A stretch of DNA of 64,000 nt from Alopecurus myosuroides (Eukaryota; Streptophyta; Magnoliopsida; Poales; Poaceae): positions 181,914,756-181,978,755 of the forward strand of contig CM054063.1 of assembly GCA_028641055.1 (NCBI GenBank), written 5' to 3'. Positions within the stretch are counted from its first letter, which is position 1. Every line of letters starts with the position of its first letter. Below, in pieces: positions 33,502 through 46,052 of this stretch. Both the position numbers and the translations under genes were made by a program. Under the pieces are notes generated by a model, which did no database searches, was not told the DNA's origin, and saw only the letters and a program-made list of their open reading frames with translations.

Positions 33502-34886
33502 TGATGACCCACAAGTATACAGGATCAAAACAGTCTTCGAGGGAAGTAAAACCCAAATTTATTGATTCGACACAAGGGGAGCCAAAGAATATTTATAAGC
33601 CTTAACAACTGTGTTGTCAATTCAGCTGCACCTAAAAGTAGACTTGCTCACAACAGTTTATCAGTGGTAACAGTTTTATAGCACCAGTACTAGAATAACA
33701 ACAGGAGTAAAATAGTAACAGCAGTAGCAATCGCGAAAAACAGCAGGATGAAAGTACCGTAGGCATAGGGAACGGATGAACGGGCGTTGCATGGATAAGA
33801 TAGTTCATATAATAATAACATGGGCATTGCAGATAATAATAATAAGCATCCAAGTTCTAGGCAAACCATAAGCATGTGTTCCAATATAGTCATACGTGCT
33901 CGCAATGAGAAACTTGCACAACATCTTTTATCCTACCAGCCCGTTTGCAATGAGGCCTCGAGGGAAACTACAGGTAATTAAGGTGCTTCTTTTAATAAAG
34001 CACCGGAGCAAAGCATTAACACTCCGTGAACACACGTGATCCTCACATCATAACCATCCCCTCCGGTTGTCCCAATTTCTGTCACTTTGGGGCCTCGGGT
34101 TCCGGACAATGACATGTGTAAACAACTTGCACATATGATCAAGAGACATAATTATACTCATGAGACAATAACATGTTCAGATCTGAGATCATGGCACTCA
34201 GGCTCAAAGTGACAAGCATTAAGCATAAAAAGTTGCAACAACGGTAGAAAACACTAACAATGGGTACTAGGCACTATGCCCTAACAATCTGGCATTATTA
34301 CATTAACGATCTCATCCAATCCCTTCCACCCCGCTCAGCCTACAGTGGTGTTTACTCACAGATGGACGGGGGAATCATGGATGGTTGATGGAGAAGAGGT
34401 GGCGGTGACGATGGCGATGATCTCCTCCGAACCCCCGTCCCGGCAGGGCGCCAGAACCAGAACTTCTGATCCCCGAATTGAGTTTTGAGGTGGCGGCAGC
34501 GCTCTGTTGTGTTTTTGTGGAATATGACGAACCCCCTGTTGTTTTAGGGTTACAGGCGATAAGTAGTCGAAAGGGGAACCCGAGGGGGTGCCTGGGGGCC
34601 CACACCACCAGGTGGCGCGGCCTAGGGGGCGCCCAGGGTTGGTGTGGCCCCCTCCTGGCCCCCCTCCGGGTCTCCTTCTGGCTCTGGGGGTCTTCGGGTG
34701 TTTAAGGTCTTTGGGATCTTTTCTGGGCATTTTCCAAAAAGTTGATTTTTCTGCACAAAAACAAGACATCAAGGTAATTCTGCTGAAAACTGTGTTAGTC
34801 CGTGCTAGTTCTATCCAAAGCTCACAAGTTTAGAGGCAAACAACATCAAAAGTGTTCGAAAAAGGAGATACGTTTTGGACATATCA
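33502..34886 (-). repeat. Athila-2 3' LTR (1,385 bp)
   Basis: It begins TGATGACCCACAAGTATAC and ends GGACATATCA on the plus strand; read on the minus strand its start corresponds to TGATATGTCCAAAACGTATC. The segment from 33911 matches the right LTR from 59835. Short frames inside (about 34356-34833) are in the GC-rich promoter zone and show no domain. Confidence 0.9.
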
Positions 34887-35973
34887 ACTCCCCCCAAGCT
34901 TACTTATTGCTTGTCCTCAAGAAATCCAGTGACAACTGAGTGCGATAAAAGAACATTTACGAACGCATTTGTTTCATAAGATGTAGATATACTCACTATA
35001 TGATCAAGTGCTTAGGAAATTCATAACAAGATGTATGCAAGATAAAAGTCACCTAATAGTTAAGCCAACCATGAAGAGATACCAACAAACTAATAATGAA
35101 CAACATGAAATATATCAATCTGGAGGATTGCAATACTCATAAGAGGGTATGATAAAGTTTACTCACTTTACCTTAATAATGGCGAAAAATATAAATGTTA
35201 GGGCACCTCCGAAATTAAAATGAAGACTAGAATTAACCACAATCAACCGTGTTCTGGGACAAGCACATTACATTAAGAATGAAAACCATGCTCTCAAGAA
35301 GGTGCATAAAGTGAGAAGGTGAAGACTCAGCACAAAAATAAAAGAAAGGCCCTTGGCAGAGGGAAGCAGGGATTAACTCATGTGCTAGGTATTTTTATTT
35401 TATTAAACGGAGCTATTGAAAACATTTTTTAGAGAGGTGTATGCTTATGCCAACGAATGGTAAACAGACAATACAGTATGTCACAAGCCAACTAGACTTC
35501 ACCAGAGCGGCTCCCATAGAAGGACGCATCTGGGTAGAAGGTCATCCCTGTTTCTCTTTGTTTATAGAATTATGCTTTGACTGATAAATCAGGGGCAAAA
35601 ATACTAAAGAGAATTTGTTGTAAAAAGTTTGGGGTTGGGAACCCCGCTGCCAGCTCTTCTATCATTTGGATAAGCGGATGAATTCACTAGTCCAGTGTGT
35701 AAAATACAATCAAATAGTGAGATAAAGATTCTCTATTTACGTCCTCATGAGCTAAACCAAGGGCACAAAACAGGAATAATTTTTGATGGTTTTAAAGGTA
35801 GAACATGAAAAATTTACTTGGAGTGGCGGTTAAATACCACATATAGGTAGGTATGGTGGGCACATTTGGAAACCTTTGGTTTTTGGGAGTTGGATGCACG
35901 AGTAGAGCTCATACCCAGTACAGGTGAAGGCTAGTAATAGACGGGGAGCAACAATCAAGACAGAAACAACTAT
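34887..35973 (-). other. Athila-2 3' internal region with polypurine tract, non-coding
   Basis: The minus strand reads AAGCTTGGGGGGAGT at the LTR edge (34901-34887), a clear polypurine tract. The remaining kilobase is non-coding and AT-rich. It continues at 54264 after the chromovirus insertion. Confidence 0.8.
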
Positions 35974-35978
35974 CATAG

Positions 35979-38900
35979 TGTAACATCCCAAGTATGAAAA
36001 CACCCTTAGAATGTTTTATTTCTTGTTAATTTATGGTTAATGCATCATGTCATCATAAGCATTGCATGTGGTATGTGTTTCAATTTGAAATTCAAATCAA
36101 ATCATTCATACTTGGCATGTTCCAATTGTGGTTTAAAATTAAAATCTTGCAAACATTTAAATTCAATAAGTTTTCATAGTTGTTTGAGCTTATTGAATAA
36201 ACTTGCTTATTTAAAAAATCAAATCTATATGAAACCCTATTTGAAATTCAAATAGCAAATTCAAATCAAATTGGCATTTTAAATTTTTGAAAATAGAGTT
36301 CACATACTTTGATCTTGCTGTTGTGTAATTCAATAAAAAATTATTTCCTAAAATAAAAACCCCAAAAACCTATTCTTTTTCTCTCTTTTTCTTTCCTACA
36401 AAAAAAAGGTAAACAGAAAAAAAAATATAGAAACAGAAAAACAGAAAAGGGGGGCAGGCCAGCCCAAGTGGGCTGAGCCCACCTCAACCCCGCAGGCCCA
36501 GCCTGCCCACTTACCTCTTCGTCCTCCTCTGTACGGAGACAGAGGAGGGAGCTCCTCCCCCACCTGCAGGAGCTCCACCTGCCACCTCCTCCTCCTCCTC
36601 TACTTATAGGCACCACAGGGCCGTGCCCTAGCTCCTCTCTCCCCTCCTCCATCTTCGCCGCCGCCGCTTTCCTCTTCCTCCTCCCTCCTCTCCTTCCTTC
36701 GCTGCTCCCTGTCACCGAACCACCGCACAGCAGCACAGCTTCCACCGGCGATCGCCGTCACCATGGCCCTCCTCCGAGCAGACTGAGCGCGGGAATCAAC
36801 TCCCTGCGCCTCCACCTTCCTCCTCGACACCGCAGCAGGGCCTGGGAGCAGCAGGATCGTCGCCGCCGTCCACCGCCCCGTCAGCTCCGTCGCCACCTCA
36901 CAGCAGCAACGAGCTCCCTCGGTGAGCACACCCTCCTCCTCTGTCCCTCTCTGCTCCGCGATGCATCAGCGCACAGCACGGACCCATCTGCTTCCCTTGC
37001 ACGCACGGCAGCAGCTGCCAATCGCCGCCGGCGATCACCGTCTCCTCGTCAGGTTCAGAGACTGAACGAAAATTCAGTTTTGTCAGATACATGCGCAGCA
37101 CCACCTCTTACTGAATCCCTCCTCAGATCTGTCACGAACGCAGCAGCAGCGCAGTGGCACGCGCAGCGCACGAGCACGCTCGCGACGTGGGTTCGAGCCC
37201 CCCCCCTCGCGCAACCCTATTTAGGGATTATTCCCGCGGGAGGCCCACCTGTCTGCGACCCTGGAGGCCACCTCCTCTTCCACCGTGCCACGCAAGCGCC
37301 CCCGTGGCCTAGGGCCCCTTGTCAGTGGCTCAGGCTAGATCACTGCGAGGTGGATCCAGTTCTGGCCCCTGTTTCTTTTTAATATCCAGTCCCTAGGATT
37401 TACAGTTTGGTCCCTGTATTTCAAACACACATAAGTCCCTCATTTTAAATTCAAATTCAACCTGTTAAATATGTTTTCCATACCAAATTAAATTCTCTAC
37501 CAGATATAAACTTTGTTTACTGTTTTGAATATTTTAATTTGGTGAAATATTTAAATCCTTGTGTAATCCATTTAATATTGCAAAATTCATAACTTGGGCA
37601 TAGAATTTCCAAATTCAACAAACTAAATATGTTTTCCATCATTTTTCATGAACTTTGCAAATATCAACTTTGTGTTCTGTTTTAAATAAATTAAATTGCT
37701 GAAAACAACTGTTTCTTAGTTAATGCATTTAAAATTGTCAAATTAATACCTTGCTCATTTTAAATCCATTTTCAACAAATGAAATATGTATTCCATCTAA
37801 AATTTTGTGTTCTTTCCAAATATGAATTTTGTTATCTGTTTTGAACAATTAAAATGGGTGAAAACAATAAATGTTTGTGTAACTCATTTAAGAAGCCAAA
37901 TTTCATAACTTAATAAATAAAATTCCAAACTTGGTAAACAACATATCAAATTGAAGCTATTGTTGTTTTCTTATTGTTTTCATCATCCATGCATCATTCC
38001 AATCAACTTTCACATGATGGTTACTTGTAGATTATTGAATTCAACTTTAATTCATGAGCTCTTCTATATGCAACCAAATTGCATATGGGCCCATTTAATT
38101 ATGTTACCATGTCAACTAGCTTATCTTTGATGCACCCTTAAAAATTGTCATGCATCATCCCATGTTTGTGCATTATGCCATGTTATTGATTGTTTGTCTC
38201 TCTGTGTTGTTTGTTTGCTTCTTCTCGAATAGACGACGACGTTGAGACAGACGAGGTTTACGATACCACTTCAAAGGAGTTAGCCCAGTACCAGGCTACT
38301 GAGTTTGCAGGCAAGTATTCACTCACATGAACCATTGTGTCCTTTCCACACTTGATACCGATACTTTCCGTTGTCTAATCTGCTAGCCTTATGATTCGTT
38401 GCTTGTGTTCCGATCCTATCACATGCTATCCTGTAATCCTGATATAGCCTATCCTCCACACATATAACCCTGTTGCTTGTTGCCTATGTCTTACTAGCAT
38501 GCTTAGGGTTGTTTATGCTCGAGTCTGATGTCCGTTATTTCTGTTACCATATTTATTATGTTCTAGGGGCTCGATGTTTAAACAATAACCTGTTAATGTT
38601 TGAGGTAATGCTAATGATAAGGCACCAGCAGGAGGCCGGGTATGGTTTTGAGGCCTGCTAGTGTCGAACTCAGGAAAAGTTCTTGTCCTCTAGATCCATG
38701 ATGAGCGCGCTAACCGCATGTGGGAAGCGTGTATGGGCGCCCCTCGCAACTCTGATTCGATTCGCATCTCGTCCAAATCGCCACACTTAGTTCGGGCTTT
38801 CCATTTGTTGCACACATATGCAGGTAAGAACCCTTGGCGCCAGGGTGGAACTTTTGTAGTCGGCATTTAGGGCGGCGTGGTCTTCCAGTGCTATGAGGGT

Positions 38901-40053
38901 CCCCCATTTCTTCGTGGGGGCTCGATTAGCCGCGCACGCACAACACGTGGTTCTTTGGGCTTGATGCGAAGAAGAGTTGGGTTGTGTTGAGTGGCCTGCT
39001 TGGTGGGTTTGATCCCCGTCTGGCGGGTTATTCTTACGTGTACGGCCAAATTGGTGCATCCCTGCAGGGTTAAATCTTCTCGAGAAGCCGCGTTGTCCGC
39101 GGTTATGGATGACTTGGTGATAGGGCTGGCTAACAAGGATTAGACAACTTACACCTAAGTAATACTAAGTTGACTAGTAATAGGCATATTGCCACGATAA
39201 CCTGAACCTTCATTAATCCAACTGTGTGAGTTATCCTCGGGTTGCCTCTTTGGATAAGGGGCGAGATCCAGGATGGGTTTGTTTGAGGTTGTTGGTATTT
39301 GGTTCCGATGCGCTAACTTATCTCCTTTCTCTTAGCCGTAAGTTGTAGCGTGTCTCTGTAGTTGGTTACTGCAGCCTGCTGCCGCACTTTTGTATCACCT
39401 ATTCTTCCTTTGAACCCAAAGCATCTGTACTTGATGTTGTCGGGTACATGTTGGTATCTTGTGCGTCTTGCTTGCCAGTACTCGTCCGTACTGACCCCTT
39501 CGGGGCTGCTGGTTCTGCAGACTACGTTTCCGAGGATCCCCATGGTGGCTACTACGTGGAGTATGACGAGGCTGCTGACGAGTAGATAGCGGACCCGGGC
39601 AGGATCCCAGACTTCGTGGATGGGCTCCATTCTGTCGTTTCCGGCCTCTTAGGCCTATTTGGATCTTGTCTGTACTCAAACACTTTGGATGCTTCCGCTG
39701 TGATGTAATGATGACTTGTTGGGACATGTGTCCTCTACATGATTGTATTTGCTATCTCTGCTCTAGTGAGAGCCTTTGCCACTTATTTCTATTTCTTTGT
39801 GTCTTAGAGATTTGTTGTGATATCACTTGTTCAAATGCCGTTGACGTACCATGTGTGTATGTTATGAAGTACGTCAATGGAAGTATTCGGATTCCTATTG
39901 GATGGTTTCACAGACGATGAATAGTAGAGGATGGTTGTCACACGTTTACGTGTTGGCCTACTCATATTGAGATGCGGGTGCAGGTAGGCCCCGTAAGCCA
40001 ATTATCTACTATTTAGCGGGCTATGGGTATCCTCTAGAAGTCCGGGTGCGACA
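35979..40053 (+). repeat. Chromovirus 5' LTR (4,075 bp), preceded by target duplication CATAG
   Basis: Direct copy of 46053-54258 minus the nested insertion. After an AT-rich start comes a GC-rich zone (36470-37330), then a long AT-rich zone and a GC-mixed 3' part. Long frames on both strands in the GC-rich zone (for example minus 36341-36745) have low-complexity Gly/Arg/Glu translations and no domain. Confidence 0.95.
36601..36655 (+). promoter_or_regulatory. Candidate chromovirus LTR promoter
   Basis: TACTTATAGG (36601-36610) is TATA-like and is followed by CTAGCTCCTCTCTCCCCTCC, a pyrimidine patch. Same order in the other LTR at about 46674-46730. Strand agrees with the element. Confidence 0.4.
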
Positions 40054-40055
40054 AT

Positions 40056-40068
40056 TGATATCAGAGCC
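40056..40068 (+). promoter_or_regulatory. Primer-binding site of the chromovirus, tRNA-Met type with one mismatch
   Basis: TGATATCAGAGCC lies two bases after the LTR end and differs from the usual TGGTATCAGAGCC at one base. Confidence 0.88.
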
Positions 40069-40493
40069 TGTCTGCCTGTAGGATCCCTTTTACTGGTCGC
40101 AGTTGAGTCTAGAAACTATTTTGTAGCTATATAGGAAAAATGAAACGTGAGAGTAGGAATTATGTTCTTTTATTTCTTTCCCCACCCACCCTCCCTTTTC
40201 TGGTAAGGAAGTGCAACGTTGTTTTCTCTTCTCATCTAAACTTTCAAGTTAGGATTTCACGTATCCTGGTTTCTCTAGGATGGTTATATCTACTAGACCA
40301 TAGGAATGGAGGTGGTTGTGACATGATTTTTCATGTTGCCTACTCACGATTGAGAACGGAGGCACATCAAGCCCCGGAAGCAGATCCTCTATTCCTTAAG
40401 CAGTATATATTGATCCTTTAGAAGCCCGGATGGGTTTTCTGTAGTACCTCAGGAGTGTTTGGTCTCGTGTTTCCCAAATGTTGCTTCGATATC

Positions 40494-41411
40494 ATGTTCT
40501 TCTCAAGATCCTATTCGTCCGTTGGAACCTTGTTGTTGCTTGCCACTTCAGTTTTTCTACCGGCGTTTAATCAAAACTTCCGCGATCATCTGCAGATGGA
40601 TCTCAGGTTCTACCCGCAGGTGGTTCGTATGACTCGTTGCGAGAGCACTGCCGGTTATCCGGAGATGCTGAGAGACATGGTCACTTTTCTGGGATTCCGT
40701 TGGGCACCAGAGTACCAGGTCTACGAGCAGCAGCGAGAGTTTGAGCAGACCTACTACCAGGCTATCATCTACATTCTGTCAGATAATGGCATGAGCGTAG
40801 TCCACCGCTACGAGGCAGTGGGTTCCACAGTGGATATGGCTGTGCAGCAGGCAGCTTATGTGAGCCTCACCGTCCTTCGTGCTCACTACTGGGGATTTGA
40901 CGATTCTATCTATCCCCACATCCCCCGTGGTTACATCACTTCGGAGGGAGCTCACTTCACTCTCTACGACAACTTGAATGTTTACGAGCATGATAACTCC
41001 AGGCTGCACACCACCGCTCAGTTTGTGAGACACAGTGACGCAGTTGCCCGCACACTATCTCAGGAGTTGGCTTCAGTCAGAGAGAAGCTTTACCTTGCTT
41101 TGACTCGTCTGGCGACTTACACCACAGACTTTGTTGGAGACGAGCGCTTTGCACGTTTCGATCAGCCAGTTGGGTGTCGTCTGCCAGATGCTGGAGGTTA
41201 CGAGCTGATCAGAGGTCCACTCCTTAACCTTGGTGCTGGTTACACTGGGATTCCCCGCTTTGGAGCACAGGGAGTCGACGCTATGTACTTCACCACGCCT
41301 AGAGTCGGTCTCAGACCACGTCAGATCTACGTGGATCGTCGTTCCACCTACTTTCGTGGGCGTGCTCCTCACCGTACCTCTCGCTGTACTCCTCGCCGTC
41401 GTCCTGCATGA
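40494..41411 (+). CDS. ORF0: uncharacterised protein between primer site and gag of the chromovirus
   Basis: An open frame runs from a GTG at 40455 to the TGA at 41409-41411. In-frame ATGs are at 40494 and 40596; the second sits directly after CTGCAG, like a splice acceptor, and starts MDLRFYPQVVRMTRCESTAG. From 40596 the protein has 271 residues. The middle (about 40752-40889) is YYQAIIYILSDNG, then VVHRYEAVG, then DMAVQQAAYVSLTVLR; the alternation of strands and a final Ala-rich helix loosely recalls a dsRNA-binding-like fold. The C-terminus is very Arg-rich (RGRAPHRTSRCTPRRRPA), suggesting nucleic-acid binding. Sense-strand ORFs upstream of gag are known in some rice Ty3 elements. Function unknown; my fold idea is weak. 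Confidence 0.7.
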   Translation: MFFSRSYSSVGTLLLLATSVFLPAFNQNFRDHLQMDLRFYPQVVRMTRCESTAGYPEMLRDMVTFLGFRWAPEYQVYEQQREFEQTYYQAIIYILSDNGMSVVHRYEAVGSTVDMAVQQAAYVSLTVLRAHYWGFDDSIYPHIPRGYITSEGAHFTLYDNLNVYEHDNSRLHTTAQFVRHSDAVARTLSQELASVREKLYLALTRLATYTTDFVGDERFARFDQPVGCRLPDAGGYELIRGPLLNLGAGYTGIPRFGAQGVDAMYFTTPRVGLRPRQIYVDRRSTYFRGRAPHRTSRCTPRRRPA

Positions 41412-41620
41412 TGAGCATGGGAGTACCGATGTATCCATTCTTAGCTATGTTTAGTTATCCTTTGGTATTCCAACCATTTATGGTGTGTTGGATATTCTGA
41501 TGTAATTGAACATGTGATGGTGTACCTTTTGGTTATCTATTCATGCGTCAGAGTAATCTATCTTTCGGTTGCCAAGTCTATCATTGTCTATTGTTGTGCT
41601 AAAATGCATTTCCATTCAGG

Positions 41621-43492
41621 ATGCCGCCAACAAGGAACACTACGCCTGAGCCACCGCCAATCACGGAGCTGTTGACTCAGATGACCCAAGTCATGATGCA
41701 GATGGCCCAGTTTCAGGCTAATCAGCACATCAACCAGACAGCTCCACGAGTCAGCATCAAGGAGTTTCTCAGTCTGGGCCCAAGAGCTTTCGTGGCCACA
41801 CGCGAGCCTCTGGACGCTGATGACTGGATCCGTGAGATAGCCAAGGCTCTGGAGATTGCACACGTAGCTGAAGAAGACAAGGTCAAGTATGCCTCCTATC
41901 TGCTGAAGGGTCAGGCAGCTTCTTGGTGGGAAAACTTCCAGGCCATGAGAACTGGCATGCCAGTCACGTGGGATCGTTTCAAGGAAGCCTTCCTGAAACA
42001 CCACATTCCAGATGGTCTCATGGAAAGAATGCGTGAAGAGTTTTGCTCTCTCAAGCAGGGCAAGTTGGACGTCATCGGGTATCACAGTGAGTTCAATCGC
42101 CTCGCTCGATACGCTGGAGATGAGGTGTCCACTGAAGCTAAAAAGATGGCAAGGTTCCATAGAGGCTTTAACCCGGAACTCAAGTATGGCCTCACCAATG
42201 TCAAGGCCGGCAGCTTCGAGGATCTCGTTAACACCGCGCTCAATGAAGAAAATGGGCGCAAGGCGTTCGAGGAGTCTCGCAAGCACTCGCGTGAGGGTGG
42301 TTCCTCCTCCAACATGACCACCCCTCCGCAGAAGCGCCGCATCTGGGTACCAAATGGTGTTGTCACTCGGGCTCCATACGCCCAAACTTCTCCAGGCTTC
42401 GCTCCCCGCCCACCCAACCCTGCTCAGGTGCATGGTCAAAGGGCTTCGATGGGGCAGCCAAGGCCAGGGCCTCCTCGTGTCGTCCCATGCTACAAGTGCA
42501 AGCAGACGGAACACTACGCCGACAAGTGCACGCAGAGGCAGCTACCACCACCACCACCTCGTCCTAACACAAACCAGGCAATGGTGCGCGCTCCCCCGCC
42601 TAAGGCCTTCAACTCCAACAACAGGCCTGTCGGGAGGACCGCAAGGGTGAATCATGTCAAGATCGACAAAGCTGAGGAATCTCCTGACGTCGTTCTCGGT
42701 ACATTTCCCGTAAACTCTATTCCAGCTAAAGTGTTGTTTGATACCGGAGCATCACATTCTTTCGTGTCAAAGATCTTTGCGACAGCAATTAAACTCCCTT
42801 TTGTTGGTTTGGGTTCCCCGCTAGTGGTCAACTCCCCTGGAGAAACTATGCAAACGTCCAAGATCAGTCACAAAAATCAAATTCTAATTGGAGGCCACAT
42901 ATTCCTTGCTTCTCCCATACTGCTTGGCAATTCTGACATTGATGTCATTCTTGGTATGGATTGGCTGAAGGCCAATAAAGCAAGAATTGACTGTGCTCAA
43001 AAGTCAATAACTCTGTCCCACCCTTCTGGCCAGATAATTTATTCTCCACATGAATCAAGTTCCATTCAGCTATGCACCCTCAATGCAAAACCGCTACCTT
43101 CACTTGAAAATGTTCTGGTGGTTTGCGACTTCCCTGACGTCTTTCCAGAAGAGTTGCTAGGAATGCCTCCGGACAGAGCTGTCGAGTTCGTGATCGAACT
43201 TGAACCAGGTACTGCTCCAATCTCTAAGCATCCCTACAAGATAGGAACTCCCGAGCTGAAGTTGTTGAAGGAAAAAATTGATATGTACATGGAAAAAGGT
43301 TACATTCAACCTAGTTCCTCGGCTTGGGGATGCCCAACGCTGTTTGTTGCAAAGAAGGATCAAACAAAGAGACTCGTTGTCGACTATCGTCCTCTGAACG
43401 AGAAAACCATCAAAACAAGTATCCAATTCCTTGTATCGATGATATTTTTGATCAACTTGCTGGAGCCTCAATATTCACCAAGTTGGACTTGA
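41621..43492 (+). CDS. Chromovirus gag-protease and RT N-terminus (frameshifted end)
   Basis: ATG at 41621 opens [20 protein letters not shown]. Residues about 55-210 are the gag core ([36 protein letters not shown]). A CCHC knuckle follows ([14 protein letters not shown], about 42489-42530), then an aspartic protease with [11 protein letters not shown] (Asp about 42740), ILGMDWL and the RT start ([33 protein letters not shown]). After codon about 597 the frame is lost at an A-run (43412-43415), and 25 or so wrong residues lead to a stop at 43490. CATTTCCATTCAG precedes the ATG by one base, resembling a splice acceptor. Gag packages RNA; the protease cuts the polyprotein. Confidence 0.95.
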   Translation: MPPTRNTTPEPPPITELLTQMTQVMMQMAQFQANQHINQTAPRVSIKEFLSLGPRAFVATREPLDADDWIREIAKALEIAHVAEEDKVKYASYLLKGQAASWWENFQAMRTGMPVTWDRFKEAFLKHHIPDGLMERMREEFCSLKQGKLDVIGYHSEFNRLARYAGDEVSTEAKKMARFHRGFNPELKYGLTNVKAGSFEDLVNTALNEENGRKAFEESRKHSREGGSSSNMTTPPQKRRIWVPNGVVTRAPYAQTSPGFAPRPPNPAQVHGQRASMGQPRPGPPRVVPCYKCKQTEHYADKCTQRQLPPPPPRPNTNQAMVRAPPPKAFNSNNRPVGRTARVNHVKIDKAEESPDVVLGTFPVNSIPAKVLFDTGASHSFVSKIFATAIKLPFVGLGSPLVVNSPGETMQTSKISHKNQILIGGHIFLASPILLGNSDIDVILGMDWLKANKARIDCAQKSITLSHPSGQIIYSPHESSSIQLCTLNAKPLPSLENVLVVCDFPDVFPEELLGMPPDRAVEFVIELEPGTAPISKHPYKIGTPELKLLKEKIDMYMEKGYIQPSSSAWGCPTLFVAKKDQTKRLVVDYRPLNEKTIKTSIQFLVSMIFLINLLEPQYSPSWT

Positions 43493-46011
43493 GAATGGGT
43501 TACCATCAAATAAAGATCAGAAAAGAGGATATTCCAAAGACAACCTTCACCACTCGCTACGGTCTATATGAATTCACCGTCATGTCCTTTGGTCTCACCA
43601 ATGCACCGGCGACCTTCTCTCGACTCATGAATTCTGTCTTCCATGAATACCTCGACAAGTTCGTTGTGGTATATCTTGATGACATTCTTGTCTACTCCAA
43701 ATCCGAGGAAGAGCATGAAGAACATCTTCGTCTAACTCTCATGAAGCTTCGCGAAAATCGTCTCTATGCCAAATTCTCCAAATGTGAGTTCTGGATTTCC
43801 GAAGTCGTTTATCTTGGTCATGTCATCTCTGCCAAGGGCATAGCCATTGATCCAGAAAAGGTTAAAGCAATTGTTGATTGGAAACCTCCAAAGACGGTGA
43901 AACAAGTAAGAAGTTTTCTTGGCTTGGCTAGCTATTATCGTCGCTTCGTCCCAAACTTCTCCAAGATTGCCAAACCTCTTACTGACCTCACAAAGAAGGA
44001 CAAGAAGTTCGTTTGGTCTCCACAATGTGATGAAAGTTTCAATCTCCTGAAGACTAAACTCACTTCTACACCAGTTCTGGTTGGCCCAGATCCCTCCAAA
44101 GCTTTCCAAATATTCTGTGATGCTTCTCTCCAAGGTCTAGGTGCAGTTCTCATGCAAGAACATCAAGTTGTGGCTTATGCTTCACGTCAGTTGAACACAC
44201 ATGAGCTCAATTATCCCACTCATGACCTTGAACTTGCAGCAGTTGTGTTTGCCCTCAAGAAATGGAGACAATACTTGTTGGGTAATCGCACTGAAATCTT
44301 TTCCGATCATAAGAGTCTAAAGTACATCTTCACCCAACCAGATCTAAACCTCGGACAAAGGAGATGGATTGAAAAGATTAAAGACTTTGATCTTACCATT
44401 TCTTACACTCCAGGCAAGGCTAATGTTATGGCCGATGCTCTCAGTCGCAAGTCGTATTGCAATAATCTCATGATCATGGAAAGCCAACCTCCTCTTCATG
44501 AAGAATTCCAGAAGCTCAACCTTGGTCTTGTTCCTCAAGGCTATCTTGCAAACTTGACAGCCAGTCCAACTCTTGAGGACAAGATTCGTTCTGAACAACT
44601 TCGTGATGTTGATATCAAGAAGATGGTAGAGCACATCAAAGAAGGCAAGGAGAAATTTAAGTCCTTCTCAATCGATGACAAGGGAACTGTGTTCTTCGAA
44701 GGACGCATTGCAGTTCCTCAAATCCAAAGTCTCAAAAATGTCATTCTCAAGGAGGCTCATGAAACTCCTCTCTCCATACACCCTGGAAGTACAAAGATGT
44801 ACCAGGATCTCAAGACACTATATTGGTGGCCTAGCATGAAAAGTGAAATTGCTCAATACGTTTCTGAATGCGACGTTTGTCAACGTGTTAAGGCAGTTCA
44901 TCAGAAAACAGCCGGTCTTCTCCAACCTCTGAAAATCCCTGAGTGGAAGTGGGACATGATTGAAATGGACTTCGTCACTGGTTTTCCAAATTCCAAGAGG
45001 GGCAATGATGCAATCTTCGTTGTCATTGATCGACTCACTAAAGTAGCTCACTTCTTTCCTGTCAAAGAGACAATCTCAGCTAGTCAGTTAGCAGAGCTCT
45101 ACACAGCAAAGATTGTTCCTCTTCATGGCGTTCCATTGGAAATAAGCTCAGACCGTGGAAGCATATTCACTTCTCATTTCTGGAAAAGTTTTCAAGAAGC
45201 CTTGGGCACCAAGCTTCTGTTCAGCACAGCCTACTATCCTCAGTCTCAAGGGCAAGTCGAAAGAGTCAATCAGATTCTCGAGGATATGCTCAGAGCATGT
45301 GGTCTCTCTTTTGGCATGAAATGGGAGGAATGTCTTCCATATGCTGAATTCTCCTACAACAACAGCTTCCAGGCAAGCCTAGGCATGGCACCATTTGAGG
45401 CTCTCTATGGCCGCAGATGCAGGAGTCCAATCAATTGGTCTAGAGCTGGTGAACGTTCACTCTTAGGCCCTGACATTGTTAACGAGGCCAAAGAGAAAGT
45501 TCGCACCATTCGTGACAATCTGAGGATTGCTCAATCTCGTCAGAAAAGCTACTATGACAGCAAACACAGGGACATGGTCTATGCAGCTGGAGACAAAGCA
45601 TATCTCCGTGTAACTCCCCTCAGAGGCACTCATCGTTTTGGTGTCAAAGGAAAGCTTGCACCAAGATATATTGGTCCCTTCAACATTCTCTCAAGGCGTG
45701 CAGAAAATGCCTATCGTCTTGAACTTCCAGAAAAGCTATCCAAGGTGCACGATGTGTTTCACGTGTCACAGCTCAAGAAGTGCTTCAAAGATCCAGGTCG
45801 TGCAGTTGATCATGATTCCATTGATTTGCAAGAAGACCTCTCTTATGAGGAGCACCCTATTCGCATTCTCGATGAGACCGAGCGCAAAACTCGCAACAAG
45901 AGCACCAAGTTCTTAAAAGTGCAGTGGTCTCATCATTCCGATAAAGAGGCAACATGGGAGACCGAAGAGGATCTTCGCAAGAAGTATCCGGACCTTTTCT
46001 CTTCTCAGTAG
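43416..46011 (+). pseudogene. Chromovirus pol: RT, RNase H, integrase and chromodomain (after a -1 slip)
   Basis: This frame continues the preceding one after a one-base loss in an A-run; an ATG at 43324 in this frame is only a shadow start. RT has the active site YLDD (43672-43683). RNase H includes [20 protein letters not shown] and ADALSRK. Integrase has a zinc domain ending CDVCQ (about 44868-44882) and the triad Asp at 44968, Asp at 45151 (SSDRGSIF) and Glu at 45259 (GQVERVNQ). A GPY/F module ([12 protein letters not shown]) and a C-terminal chromodomain ([18 protein letters not shown], then [17 protein letters not shown]) follow to the TAG at 46009. The chromodomain directs insertion to modified histones. 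Apart from the slip all key residues are present. Confidence 0.95.
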
Positions 46012-46033
46012 GAATCTCGGGGCGCGATTCCTT

Positions 46034-46052
46034 CAAGGGGGGGGGGGCGTTT
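46034..46052 (+). promoter_or_regulatory. Polypurine tract of the chromovirus
   Basis: CAAGGGGGGGGGGGCGTTTT precedes the 3' LTR start TGTAACATCC at 46053. The run of about 11 G is unusually long. Confidence 0.85.

Noticed and set aside
36341..36745. Open frames in the GC-rich zone of the chromovirus LTRs (also 46414-46965, 37080-37382)
   Set aside because: Low-complexity Gly/Arg/Glu-rich translations on both strands, differing between the two LTR copies by indels; a composition effect of the promoter zone.
41588..42514. 308-codon minus frame opposite chromovirus gag
   Set aside because: It lies exactly antisense to a clear gag gene and shows no domain; a shadow of codon bias.
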